A stretch of DNA of 8,521 nucleotides, taken from assembly GCA_015066165.1 (NCBI GenBank), contig SVOX01000061.1, forward strand, positions 1-8,521, written 5' to 3'. The first letter of the stretch is position 1; each line of letters opens with the position of its first letter. Source of the stretch: Oscillospiraceae bacterium. Its GTDB lineage: Bacteria > Bacillota > Clostridia > Oscillospirales > Acutalibacteraceae. Positions 1 to 6,362 of this stretch are shown one piece after another. The notes beneath the pieces are model-generated. The model worked only from the letters and a program-made list of their open reading frames with translations. It did not search any database and was not told the DNA's origin. The translations under genes and the position numbers were made by a program.

Positions 1-1848
1 TTCAAATTGCTTTCAAAGTATAAAGCAGGGCTTTCGCCTGATGAATTATCAAGTGTTTTAATTTTTATAAACATATTACTTTTAGGGCTTGGAAACACTG
101 TGACTTTTGGCATTTCGCTTGGCAGAATTATGAGTGTTTTGCTTATACTGATATCTTCTAAATACGGTGGAATAATTTCGGGTGCGATAAGTGGAATAAC
201 GGTTGGATTTACAAGTGTTTTAGGCGGTGTATCGGGCAATATTGGTGTAATTTTTGCTGTTACGGGACTGTTTTGCGGTGTTTTTTCGTCACTTGGTAAA
301 TATGCTCAAGTGTTTATTGCGGTAATACTTGGGTTTATTGGTGCGGTATCGGTTAAAGATGTTTCACAAATCCCTATAATACTAACCGAAACTGTTTTGG
401 GTGCGGGTATATTTGTTATATTGCCACGAAGCAGTGGGGTTTATCTTGGCAAGATTTTTTCAGCATATCCTAAAATTTCGGTGCCAACAGGATTTAAAAA
501 ATCGGTTACAATGCGGTTGCAACTGGCATCTAACGCATTAAAAGACGTATCAAATACGGTTGACCAAGTAGCAACAGAACTTTCAAAAATCAATTCCCCT
601 GATTTTTCAACAGTTATAAATGCTATTGAGCAAGATGCCTGTGCCGGTTGCAAATTAAGAATACATTGTTGGGAGAAAAAACGTGAACAAACCGTTGAGG
701 CGGTTTTGGAAATGACAAAGGCAATAAAACGAGGAGAAATCGAGCCCGAAAATTTTGCACCTGATGAATTTAAAGGCAGATGTATAAGAGTTGGAAGTGT
801 TAGCAATGCAGCGTATAGACGATATACCGATTACGCCGCCAAAATTTCGGCAGAAAACCGAATAGATGAAGTAAGGTCGGTAGTATCTGACCAGTTTGAC
901 GGTATTTCTTCAATGCTTTCAGATTTGGCACACGATTTTGAACTGCAAGAACGTTTTGATAATTCGGCTGCTGAAAATGCCGCAGCGGCGCTTAAAAATA
1001 TTAATATTCATATTGATGAGTGCAGCAGCAGAGTTGACAGATACGGTAGAATGACTATTGAATTAAAACTTAAAAAATCACCCGAACTTATTATAAATAA
1101 AGCACAGGTGATGAAACTTGTGTCTTTGGCGTGTGAGCGTGATTTTGACATCCCCACAGTTAACGAAGTTGGCGGGGAAGTTTATATAGTGCTTAACGAA
1201 CGTGCCGAAATTACGGTGGATATTGGTGTTTGTCAGGCGAGTGCTAACGATAATGCACTTTGCGGTGACGCTTATAAATATTTTACCGACCAAAAAGGAC
1301 ATTTTGTAATGATTTTAAGTGACGGTATGGGTACCGGTGGCAGAGCGGCGGTTGACGGGGCAATGGCTTCGGGACTTATGGCACGTTTGTTAAAAGCGGG
1401 TTTTGGCTTTAACTGTTCACTAAAAATATTAAATTCTTCAATGTTGTTTAAATCTACCGATGAGTCACTGGCAACCGTGGATATAGCAAGTGTGGATTTG
1501 TTTACAGGTATGACCGAACTTTACAAGGCGGGGGCAGCCCCAACAATTGTTCGCCGTTCGGGTAAAACGGGCAAAGCCGAAAGTAATTCCTTGCCTGCAG
1601 GAATTTTGCGTGAAATCGGGTTTGACAAAGCGGCTATCCGCTGTAAAATAGGGGATATAATAGTGCTTCTCTCTGACGGTGCGGTTAGCGAAGGCACCGA
1701 CTGGATACGAGCCGAAATTGAGGCGTGGCGTGAGGGCTCGGCACAGGAACTTGCCGACCATTTGTGCCTTTGCGCAAAGCGTAGAAGAAGTGAAAAAAGG
1801 CAAGACGATATTACGGTTATGTGCGCTATTCTTGATAAAGCGGTGTGA
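1..1848 (+). CDS. spoIIE: Stage II sporulation protein E (PP2C-type phosphatase), 5' end outside window
   Basis: The frame is open from base 1, so the gene is cut by the window edge; 615 residues are visible against roughly 800 in the family. Counting from base 1, residues about 15-145 are hydrophobic, glycine-rich membrane segments, the end of the SpoIIE multi-spanning domain. A cytoplasmic regulatory region follows (about 150-400) with cysteines C214, C217, C223 and C261. The C-terminal part is a PP2C phosphatase domain: GDAY (D423), SDGMG (D441), LSDGA (D559) and the terminal DD pair (D602, D603) are the expected metal-binding acidic residues. In Bacillus, SpoIIE sits at the polar septum, interacts with FtsZ and dephosphorylates SpoIIAA, which frees sigma-F in the forespore. 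The end carries all catalytic motifs, so the protein appears functional. The promoter is not visible. The gene stands alone before a terminator and a convergent operon. Identification is very secure. Confidence 0.95.
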   Translation, partial: FKLLSKYKAGLSPDELSSVLIFINILLLGLGNTVTFGISLGRIMSVLLILISSKYGGIISGAISGITVGFTSVLGGVSGNIGVIFAVTGLFCGVFSSLGKYAQVFIAVILGFIGAVSVKDVSQIPIILTETVLGAGIFVILPRSSGVYLGKIFSAYPKISVPTGFKKSVTMRLQLASNALKDVSNTVDQVATELSKINSPDFSTVINAIEQDACAGCKLRIHCWEKKREQTVEAVLEMTKAIKRGEIEPENFAPDEFKGRCIRVGSVSNAAYRRYTDYAAKISAENRIDEVRSVVSDQFDGISSMLSDLAHDFELQERFDNSAAENAAAALKNINIHIDECSSRVDRYGRMTIELKLKKSPELIINKAQVMKLVSLACERDFDIPTVNEVGGEVYIVLNERAEITVDIGVCQASANDNALCGDAYKYFTDQKGHFVMILSDGMGTGGRAAVDGAMASGLMARLLKAGFGFNCSLKILNSSMLFKSTDESLATVDIASVDLFTGMTELYKAGAAPTIVRRSGKTGKAESNSLPAGILREIGFDKAAIRCKIGDIIVLLSDGAVSEGTDWIRAEIEAWREGSAQELADHLCLCAKRRRSEKRQDDITVMCAILDKAV

Positions 1849-1872
1849 CGGCTTTTTTGTAGTAACAAAAAT

Positions 1873-1904
1873 AAAACTGTGTAGAAATTTTTCTACACAG
1901 TTTT
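1873..1904. terminator. Bidirectional hairpin terminator between spoIIE and the SGNH hydrolase gene
   Basis: A perfect inverted repeat of 15 bases (1873-1887 and 1890-1904) flanks a two-base centre; the inner A/T pairs would in practice open to a larger loop. The stem has AAAA on one side and TTTT on the other, so the same hairpin gives a short U-tract in both directions. It lies 24 bases after the spoIIE stop and 59 bases beyond the stop of the convergent minus-strand operon, exactly where both need to end. The U-tract is only four bases on each side, so termination may be partial. Confidence 0.8.
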
Positions 1905-1963
1905 CGCTATATTAAAAACAAATTTAGTTGTGGATAAAACGCATAAGAACGCCGTTTTTATGT

Positions 1964-2848
1964 TTAATCCCAGTAATTTAGTTTTTTGCCTTGGTTATAG
2001 AGCAAGTTTGCCAAAAATGAATAGCCGAGTTGGTTTAAATGAATTTCGTTTGGGTTATTGTTAAGACGGAAAGACGGTGGTATCTCGCCGTCACACATTT
2101 TTTGTGTATCTTGGGTTCCCGGTGAAATGCCGAAATAATCGAAACCGTTTTTTAGCAGTTCGGCTCTAAAATCAATTGCTTTTTCACCAAAAGTTTCTAT
2201 AAAAGTTTTGGCATAGTATTTGTTCCAATAGGGAATTACAACCAAATAACAGTCGTTACCGTGACGGGCTATCATTTTTTTGTTCTGCTCTATTAAAAAG
2301 TCGATATCCGCTTTAGTTGGAACACCCGAAACACGTCCGTTTGTTCCAATATAAAAAATTTCACAAAAACTGCCTTTAGACTGCTCTTTAGAAGATAAAA
2401 ATTCAACTTTAGCGCCCTTTTTTATTGTGAGGCATTGGGCTGAATTAGGTCTTTTTAAGAGAAAATCTTTACCGTTTTTAACCATAAAATACTCGTTATT
2501 GTCAATAAAAACCGAATCGGATTCAAACGAATAAGGGCTAAAAGGATTTGGGTGCAAACTAATATTTATTAGAGTTTTGTCCGGAAGTTCAAAGGCGTGG
2601 TAATATTGGTTTACCCTTATATCAAGGGAATCTTGACCTTTTTGAAAAACAAAATCTTTAGCGGTTTTGATAGGATACGCACCTTGTCTTGCGGCAATGG
2701 TTTTTGCCGTTTCTCCGCCACCGCCTGCGTTTATAACTTCATATTTTTCGCCTAATAACTTTTGCAAAACTGCGGGGTAGTTGGTTTTGTTATCCATTCC
2801 CATTCCAACCGTAATACTGTCACCCCAACAAATAATTCGTTTTTTCAT
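1964..2848 (-). CDS. SGNH/GDSL-family hydrolase with an inserted domain
   Basis: The 294-aa protein has the SGNH blocks in order. Block I is WGDSITVG with nucleophile S11. Block II is the glycine run G42-G45 (NAGGGGE). Block III is IGTNG, with N170 as the oxyanion residue. Block V is NEIHLN, with catalytic H270. The position three before His, usually Asp, is N267, so this is a Ser-His dyad at most. About 100 residues (58-165) separate blocks II and III, far more than in a minimal SGNH fold, and read as a beta-rich insertion. There is no signal peptide, so it is probably cytoplasmic. The family holds esterases, lipases and carbohydrate deacetylases; the substrate cannot be told. It is the last gene of a three-gene operon: its ATG is three bases after the yfcE stop and has no clear Shine-Dalgarno sequence, suggesting translational coupling. 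The family call is firm; function is unknown. Confidence 0.88.
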   Translation of the reverse strand: MKKRIICWGDSITVGMGMDNKTNYPAVLQKLLGEKYEVINAGGGGETAKTIAARQGAYPIKTAKDFVFQKGQDSLDIRVNQYYHAFELPDKTLINISLHPNPFSPYSFESDSVFIDNNEYFMVKNGKDFLLKRPNSAQCLTIKKGAKVEFLSSKEQSKGSFCEIFYIGTNGRVSGVPTKADIDFLIEQNKKMIARHGNDCYLVVIPYWNKYYAKTFIETFGEKAIDFRAELLKNGFDYFGISPGTQDTQKMCDGEIPPSFRLNNNPNEIHLNQLGYSFLANLLYNQGKKLNYWD

Positions 2849-2851
2849 ATT

Positions 2852-3397
2852 TTATACGCTGTATTCGTTATAAACTTCACCGTTCAAGAGGTTTTTCCAC
2901 TCGAATTTACCGTTTTGTAAAATCATAAAACTATGTGGTGAATTTTCTTTTGGAATTGAAACCGAGCCACAGTTGAGGTATGTGAAATCGCCCATATCTT
3001 CACATTTTGGCACGTGGGTATGACCGTTTAACAGTATATCACCGTTGGCAATCGGCGGTGGGGTTTGAGGACTGAATTTATGTCCGTGAGTGGCATATAT
3101 CAGGCGGCTGCCTACAGGAATTACCGCATAATCCGCCAAAATCGGAAAATCAAGCACCATTTGGTCAACTTCGGTATCGCAGTTGCCCCTAACGCACAAA
3201 AGTTTGTCTTTTAACGGGTTTAAAAGGGCGATAATTTCCTTTGGGGCGTAATTTTCGGGTAAATCGTTACGTGGACCGTGGTATAAAATATCGCCAAGAA
3301 GCAACATTTTATCGGGCTTTTCTTTTTTGAAAGCTTCAAGTAGCATTTTTAAATATTTAGCCGAACCGTGAATATCAGAAGCAATTAAAAATTTCAT
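2852..3397 (-). CDS. yfcE: YfcE-type metallophosphodiesterase
   Basis: The 181 residues match the length and motifs of Escherichia coli YfcE, a manganese-dependent phosphodiesterase of the calcineurin-like superfamily. Metal-binding motifs in order are SDIHG (D8, H10), GDILYHGPRN (D36), RGNCD (N72), THGH (H104, H106) and GHTH (H126, H128). The family signatures EVDQM (76-80) and GSVSIPK (144-150) are also present. YfcE hydrolyses artificial phosphodiesters in vitro; its physiological substrate is not settled. The ATG is preceded by AAAGGA with a spacing of about 8-9 bases, and that site overlaps the end of the upstream flavin-reductase gene, whose stop is four bases away. The gene is the middle member of a tight operon. 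All catalytic residues are present and nothing looks broken. Confidence 0.93.
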   Translation of the reverse strand: MKFLIASDIHGSAKYLKMLLEAFKKEKPDKMLLLGDILYHGPRNDLPENYAPKEIIALLNPLKDKLLCVRGNCDTEVDQMVLDFPILADYAVIPVGSRLIYATHGHKFSPQTPPPIANGDILLNGHTHVPKCEDMGDFTYLNCGSVSIPKENSPHSFMILQNGKFEWKNLLNGEVYNEYSV

Positions 3398-3401
3398 TTT
3401 T

Positions 3402-3899
3402 TTATTCCTTTACTAAAACTTTTTTAATTTCCCCAAAAATCATATTATGAAAATCATTTTCTTTGTACCATTTAAGCGAATCTTTGTCGATAAAACATTC
3501 TTTTTCAAGCGGTTGCATATAATTCTTTTTGCAAATAAGTACAAGTCGTGCTTCCTTGAAATATACGGTATTATCTTCAAAAATAGGGGAAAGACCTGTC
3601 ATTTCGGTTTTATTAACGTCTCTGCCCGATAAACTTCCGCAAACCTTGTGAATATCTTTTTTATCGCCGTAAAAACTAAGGGCAAAGTAGTCGCTTTTTT
3701 CAACAAATTCCATTGTGTATCTTTGGGGGCGTATCATTGCTATTGCGGTATCTTTACCCCACATTTCACCCATAAAACCCCAAGATGCAGTCATCATATT
3801 ATAACCATTTTGGTCACCTGCGGATATCAGCATCCACTCATCAGCAATGGCTGATATAAGATTTTGTTTAATTTCTTTTGCAGTTATTTCTTTAAACAT
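3402..3899 (-). CDS. Flavin reductase-like FMN-binding protein
   Basis: The protein is 165 aa from the ATG at 3899. An in-frame TTG at 3914 would add five residues, but the GGAG ribosome binding site at 3912-3909 sits nine bases before the ATG, so the ATG is the start. It resembles the flavin reductase-like / flavoredoxin family, which has a split-barrel FMN fold. Visible signatures are NMMTASWGFMG (34-44), the FMN-contacting strand and loop; MIRPQRYTMEF (55-65); FALSFYG (72-78); and CGSLSGRDVNK (87-97). Such proteins bind FMN and pass electrons to flavins or redox partners, but substrates vary and I cannot name one. It is cytoplasmic, with no signal peptide. It is the first gene of the operon continuing into yfcE four bases later, driven by a good sigma-A-like promoter. 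No redox partner is in the window. Confidence 0.88.
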   Translation of the reverse strand: MFKEITAKEIKQNLISAIADEWMLISAGDQNGYNMMTASWGFMGEMWGKDTAIAMIRPQRYTMEFVEKSDYFALSFYGDKKDIHKVCGSLSGRDVNKTEMTGLSPIFEDNTVYFKEARLVLICKKNYMQPLEKECFIDKDSLKWYKENDFHNMIFGEIKKVLVKE

Positions 3900-3921
3900 A
3901 AGTTCACTCTCCAATAATCAC

Positions 3922-3950
3922 ATTATACTCTAAATTATGCAGTTTTGCAA
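3922..3950 (-). promoter_or_regulatory. Sigma-A-like promoter of the flavin reductase-yfcE-SGNH operon
   Basis: Read on the minus strand, -35 TTGCAA (3950-3945) is followed by an exact 17-base spacer and a perfect -10 TATAAT (3927-3922). Transcription should begin near 3915, only a few bases before the GGAG site at 3912-3909. The leader is therefore about 16 bases, too short for a riboswitch or attenuator. Confidence 0.75.
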
Positions 3951-3960
3951 TCATTTATAT

Positions 3961-3989
3961 TTGACTTGAAGTGAAAAATATGATATCTT
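3961..3989 (+). promoter_or_regulatory. Sigma-A-like promoter of the 545-aa membrane protein gene
   Basis: -35 TTGACT (3961-3966, five of six consensus bases), a 17-base spacer and -10 TATCTT (3984-3989, four of six). The predicted start near 3996 leaves a leader of about 23 bases before the ATG. Its -35 box lies ten bases from the -35 box of the divergent minus-strand promoter. Confidence 0.6.
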
Positions 3990-4004
3990 TATTCTAGTAT
4001 TAAA

Positions 4005-4011
4005 AAGGAGG
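4005..4011 (+). promoter_or_regulatory. Strong ribosome binding site AAGGAGG
   Basis: A full consensus Shine-Dalgarno sequence, seven bases before the ATG at 4019. It fixes that start and suggests high translation of the 545-aa protein. Confidence 0.9.
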
Positions 4012-4018
4012 CCTTTTT

Positions 4019-5656
4019 ATGAAAAACAAATTTTCAAAAGGTGTTTTAAAATGGCTTTTAACCCTTGTGGTTATAGGTGGATATTATTGGATTGTTTTAC
4101 CGCCTATTAACCTTCAAAGCCGTGATTTTTGGAGTTTTGTAACCTTTATTGTTATTGTAACGGTTATAATAAACGCCTTTTCACAAGTGGTGGAGTTTAT
4201 AAAGCAGAATAAAAGTAACACACGTGTTTCGGGTGTGCCTAAATTAAACCTTAAAGCACTTGGAAAACCGCTAAAAGTTGCTTTAATAATTGTTTTGGGC
4301 ATAGTTGTTTTAAGCGCAGTCGCTTCGCTTATAGGGGCTGAAATTTTCAATGCTACCGGCTATAAAGATTTAATCACCATTGAAAATGGTGACTTCACTA
4401 CCGACGTTGCCGAAATAAGCCAAGATCAAATTCCCGTTGTTGACCGTGATACCGCTTCACGTTTAGGACAGCGTAAACTTGGCGAAATGGCAGATTTGGT
4501 ATCACAGTTTGAAATTGAAGATATTTATACTCAAATTAATTATAAAGGTAAACCTGTTCGTGTAACACCGCTTATGTACGGTGATATTATAAAATGGCTC
4601 AACAACCATTCGCAAGGTATTCCTGCTTATATTACGGTTGATATGACCACCCAAGAAACCGAACTTGTGCGTCTTGAAAACGGTATAAAATATTCGGACA
4701 GCGAGTATTTTATGCGTGACTTAAACCGTGCGTTAAGATTTAAATACCCCACAAAGATTTTTGATGAAATATCTTTTGAAATTGATGAAAACGGAACACC
4801 TTTTTGGGTGGCTTCGGTTGTAGATTTTAAGGTTGGTATTTGGAGCGGAAGCGATATTGACGGTGTTGTTATTATGAACGCAAGCACCGGCGAAAGTAAG
4901 TACTATAAACTTGAGCAAGTGCCAACTTGGATTGACCAAGTTTTTGATTCTTATATGATTGAGCAACAACTTGTTTACAACGGTAAATACCGCTCTGGAT
5001 TTTGGAATTCAATTTTTGGCCAACGTGGAGTTTTGCAACCAACCGACGGATATAACTATTTGGCGCTTAAAGACGACGTGTATATGTACACAGGTATGAC
5101 TTCGGTTACAAGCGATGAGTCAAACGTTGGATTTGTGCTTGTAAATCTTCGTACAAAAGATACAAAATTTTATACTATCCCCGGTGCTGAAGAATATTCG
5201 GCAATGAGTTCGGCTGAAGGTCAGGTTCAACACTTGAAATATTCGGCAACTTTCCCGTTGCTTCTTAACGTTTCTGACAGACCAACCTATTTTATGTCTT
5301 TAAAAGACGGTGCGGGACTTGTTAAAATGTACGCTTTTGTTGACGTTAATCAGTATCAAATAGTGGGTACGGGTAACTCGGTTGAAAGCGCAAAAGCCGA
5401 TTATATTTCAAAACTTAAAACCGAAAACGTAACCGAAGTTCCCGAAGCAGAAGTGAAAGAAACAACAGCCGTTATTGAAAAAATCACATCGGCAGTAGTT
5501 GACGGAAATACTGTTTACTATATTAAGTTCCAAAAAGATGAAGCAGTTTATACAGCCCTTGTTACCAAGTCGGATTTACTGCCTTTTGCAAAGAGCGGTG
5601 ATACTGTGAAATATACAGTAAGCGGTAAGGTAATAAACACAATAGAATTTGAATAA
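4019..5656 (+). CDS. Conserved Bacillota membrane protein of unknown function, 545 aa
   Basis: Three hydrophobic segments lie near the N terminus (residues about 9-30, 37-60 and 85-110); a large soluble domain follows, about 112-465. With three spans and positive charges around 61-86 facing the cytoplasm, that domain would lie outside the cell; this is inference. I recognise the overall pattern as a conserved protein type of Clostridia and related bacteria, with marker stretches VDRDTASRLG (141-150), YTQINYKGKPVRVTP (170-184), SGFWNSIFGQRGV (326-338), TDGYNYLAL (342-350) and EEYSAMSSAEGQVQ (391-404). It is often annotated with vague names, and I know of no proven function. A Glu/Thr/Val-rich linker (468-483) joins a small C-terminal beta-rich module (484-545) that could be OB-like. 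There is no catalytic motif. It has its own promoter and a consensus ribosome binding site. The 123-aa gene follows after 50 bases and may be co-transcribed. Confidence 0.85.
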   Translation: MKNKFSKGVLKWLLTLVVIGGYYWIVLPPINLQSRDFWSFVTFIVIVTVIINAFSQVVEFIKQNKSNTRVSGVPKLNLKALGKPLKVALIIVLGIVVLSAVASLIGAEIFNATGYKDLITIENGDFTTDVAEISQDQIPVVDRDTASRLGQRKLGEMADLVSQFEIEDIYTQINYKGKPVRVTPLMYGDIIKWLNNHSQGIPAYITVDMTTQETELVRLENGIKYSDSEYFMRDLNRALRFKYPTKIFDEISFEIDENGTPFWVASVVDFKVGIWSGSDIDGVVIMNASTGESKYYKLEQVPTWIDQVFDSYMIEQQLVYNGKYRSGFWNSIFGQRGVLQPTDGYNYLALKDDVYMYTGMTSVTSDESNVGFVLVNLRTKDTKFYTIPGAEEYSAMSSAEGQVQHLKYSATFPLLLNVSDRPTYFMSLKDGAGLVKMYAFVDVNQYQIVGTGNSVESAKADYISKLKTENVTEVPEAEVKETTAVIEKITSAVVDGNTVYYIKFQKDEAVYTALVTKSDLLPFAKSGDTVKYTVSGKVINTIEFE

Positions 5657-5706
5657 TCGGTATTGTTTTACAGAAGTTTTTAAAATATAGGAATGGTAAT
5701 GTGTAA

Positions 5707-6078
5707 ATGAAGAAATTGGCGTTTATTTTGGCTGTGGTTTTATTTATCAATACAATGGCGCTTTCTTATGTGTTGTATAGAAATAATCAATATAAAACCG
5801 ATTACAGCAATTTATTTGGCAAGGATAAGTATTTTGTTGAAAATCTTGAAAATGGCGACATAAAAGTTTATATTATGGCGCCCAAAAATTCAGATGAAGA
5901 ATATTCAATTTTTGATATTTTGGAAGATTTTATGAATGAGAAAGGATATAAAAATCTTCCCGATGAACGTTTGGGTGCTACTCACTTTTTTATCAATTCA
6001 GAAGGTAACAAAGTAGATTGTGTTGCTACTAATTACCGCAACTATACTGAGTGGTATATTATGTTTGGGAAAGATTGA
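5707..6078 (+). CDS. Small membrane-anchored or secreted hypothetical protein, 123 aa
   Basis: Not recognised. Residues 4-24 form one hydrophobic segment after MKK, a signal peptide or N-terminal anchor; A18-L19-S20 could serve as a signal peptidase I site, but it is a weak one. There is no lipobox cysteine. The remaining 100 residues are acidic and aromatic, predicted outside the membrane, with a single cysteine (C105) and a tail ending NYTEWYIMFGKD. The ATG is preceded by AGGAATGG (5689-5696) with a ten-base gap, an acceptable ribosome binding site. The gene lies 50 bases after the 545-aa membrane protein with no strong promoter or terminator between, so co-transcription is likely, and a strong terminator follows ten bases after the stop. 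A GTG at 5701 is followed at once by a stop and is not a start. Confidence 0.75.
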   Translation: MKKLAFILAVVLFINTMALSYVLYRNNQYKTDYSNLFGKDKYFVENLENGDIKVYIMAPKNSDEEYSIFDILEDFMNEKGYKNLPDERLGATHFFINSEGNKVDCVATNYRNYTEWYIMFGKD

Positions 6079-6087
6079 TGAATATAG

Positions 6088-6119
6088 AAAAACGGACTGT
6101 GCAAAACAGTCCGTTTTTT
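6088..6119. terminator. Bidirectional hairpin terminator
   Basis: The stem ACGGACTGT (6092-6100) pairs with ACAGTCCGT (6106-6114) around a five-base loop. It extends by four more A-T pairs (6088-6091 with 6115-6118) and ends in six T on the plus strand and five T on the minus strand. It follows the 123-aa gene by ten bases and the minus-strand 71-aa gene by six, so it ends both convergent transcripts. Confidence 0.92.
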
Positions 6120-6124
6120 GTGTT

Positions 6125-6340
6125 TTATAGTTTAAAATCTTCTTCTGTATAGTTATCAGCGATTTTCTGCGCTTTTGGTACGCGCTTTAGTGGGTCGTAT
6201 TTATAACTTTTACAGTAATCACGTTCGGGCATAACACCGTGTTTTTTACAAATGGTTTCGTTTGTGAATTCTAACACCTTACCGTAAACGCAGTAACTGC
6301 AAGATTTTGGTAAATTTTTATTAAATCCGATTTTACTCAT
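6125..6340 (-). CDS. Conserved small four-cysteine protein, 71 aa
   Basis: Four cysteines are spaced C14-x2-C17-x13-C31-x11-C43, with H34 near the third; the pattern suits a zinc knuckle or an iron-sulfur site. The tail YKYDPLKRVPK (46-56) followed by the acidic EEDF end is a pattern I recognise from many small hypothetical proteins of Clostridia, with no known function. There is no membrane segment or signal peptide, so it is cytoplasmic. The ATG at 6340 has AAGGGAAG upstream. It lies 22 bases after the ylbJ stop on the same strand with no promoter or terminator between, so it should be co-transcribed with ylbJ and may be made in the mother cell during sporulation; that role is inference from position only. 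The protein looks complete and the conserved cysteines argue against a chance reading frame. Confidence 0.85.
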   Translation of the reverse strand: MSKIGFNKNLPKSCSYCVYGKVLEFTNETICKKHGVMPERDYCKSYKYDPLKRVPKAQKIADNYTEEDFKL

Positions 6341-6362
6341 TTTTTCACTTCCCTTAAAATCA

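Noticed and set aside
441..1868. Several minus-strand reading frames inside spoIIE
   Set aside because: Antisense shadows with no ribosome binding sites and no recognisable protein pattern.
1679..1915. Plus-strand reading frame overlapping the end of spoIIE and the terminator
   Set aside because: It is a shifted frame of a confident gene, runs through the hairpin and has no ribosome binding site.
1936..1958. Possible second hairpin (AAAACG paired with CGTTTT) before the SGNH hydrolase stop
   Set aside because: Only six pairs around an 11-base loop; too weak to call next to the perfect 15-base repeat at 1873-1904.
3900..4018. Riboswitch or attenuator in the divergent gap
   Set aside because: The predicted leaders are about 16 and 23 bases, and no stable hairpin or T-tract lies in them.
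5664..5692. Possible promoter before the 123-aa gene (TTGTTT, 17 bases, TATAGG)
   Set aside because: Only partial matches in AT-rich sequence; co-transcription from the promoter at 3961 explains the gene.
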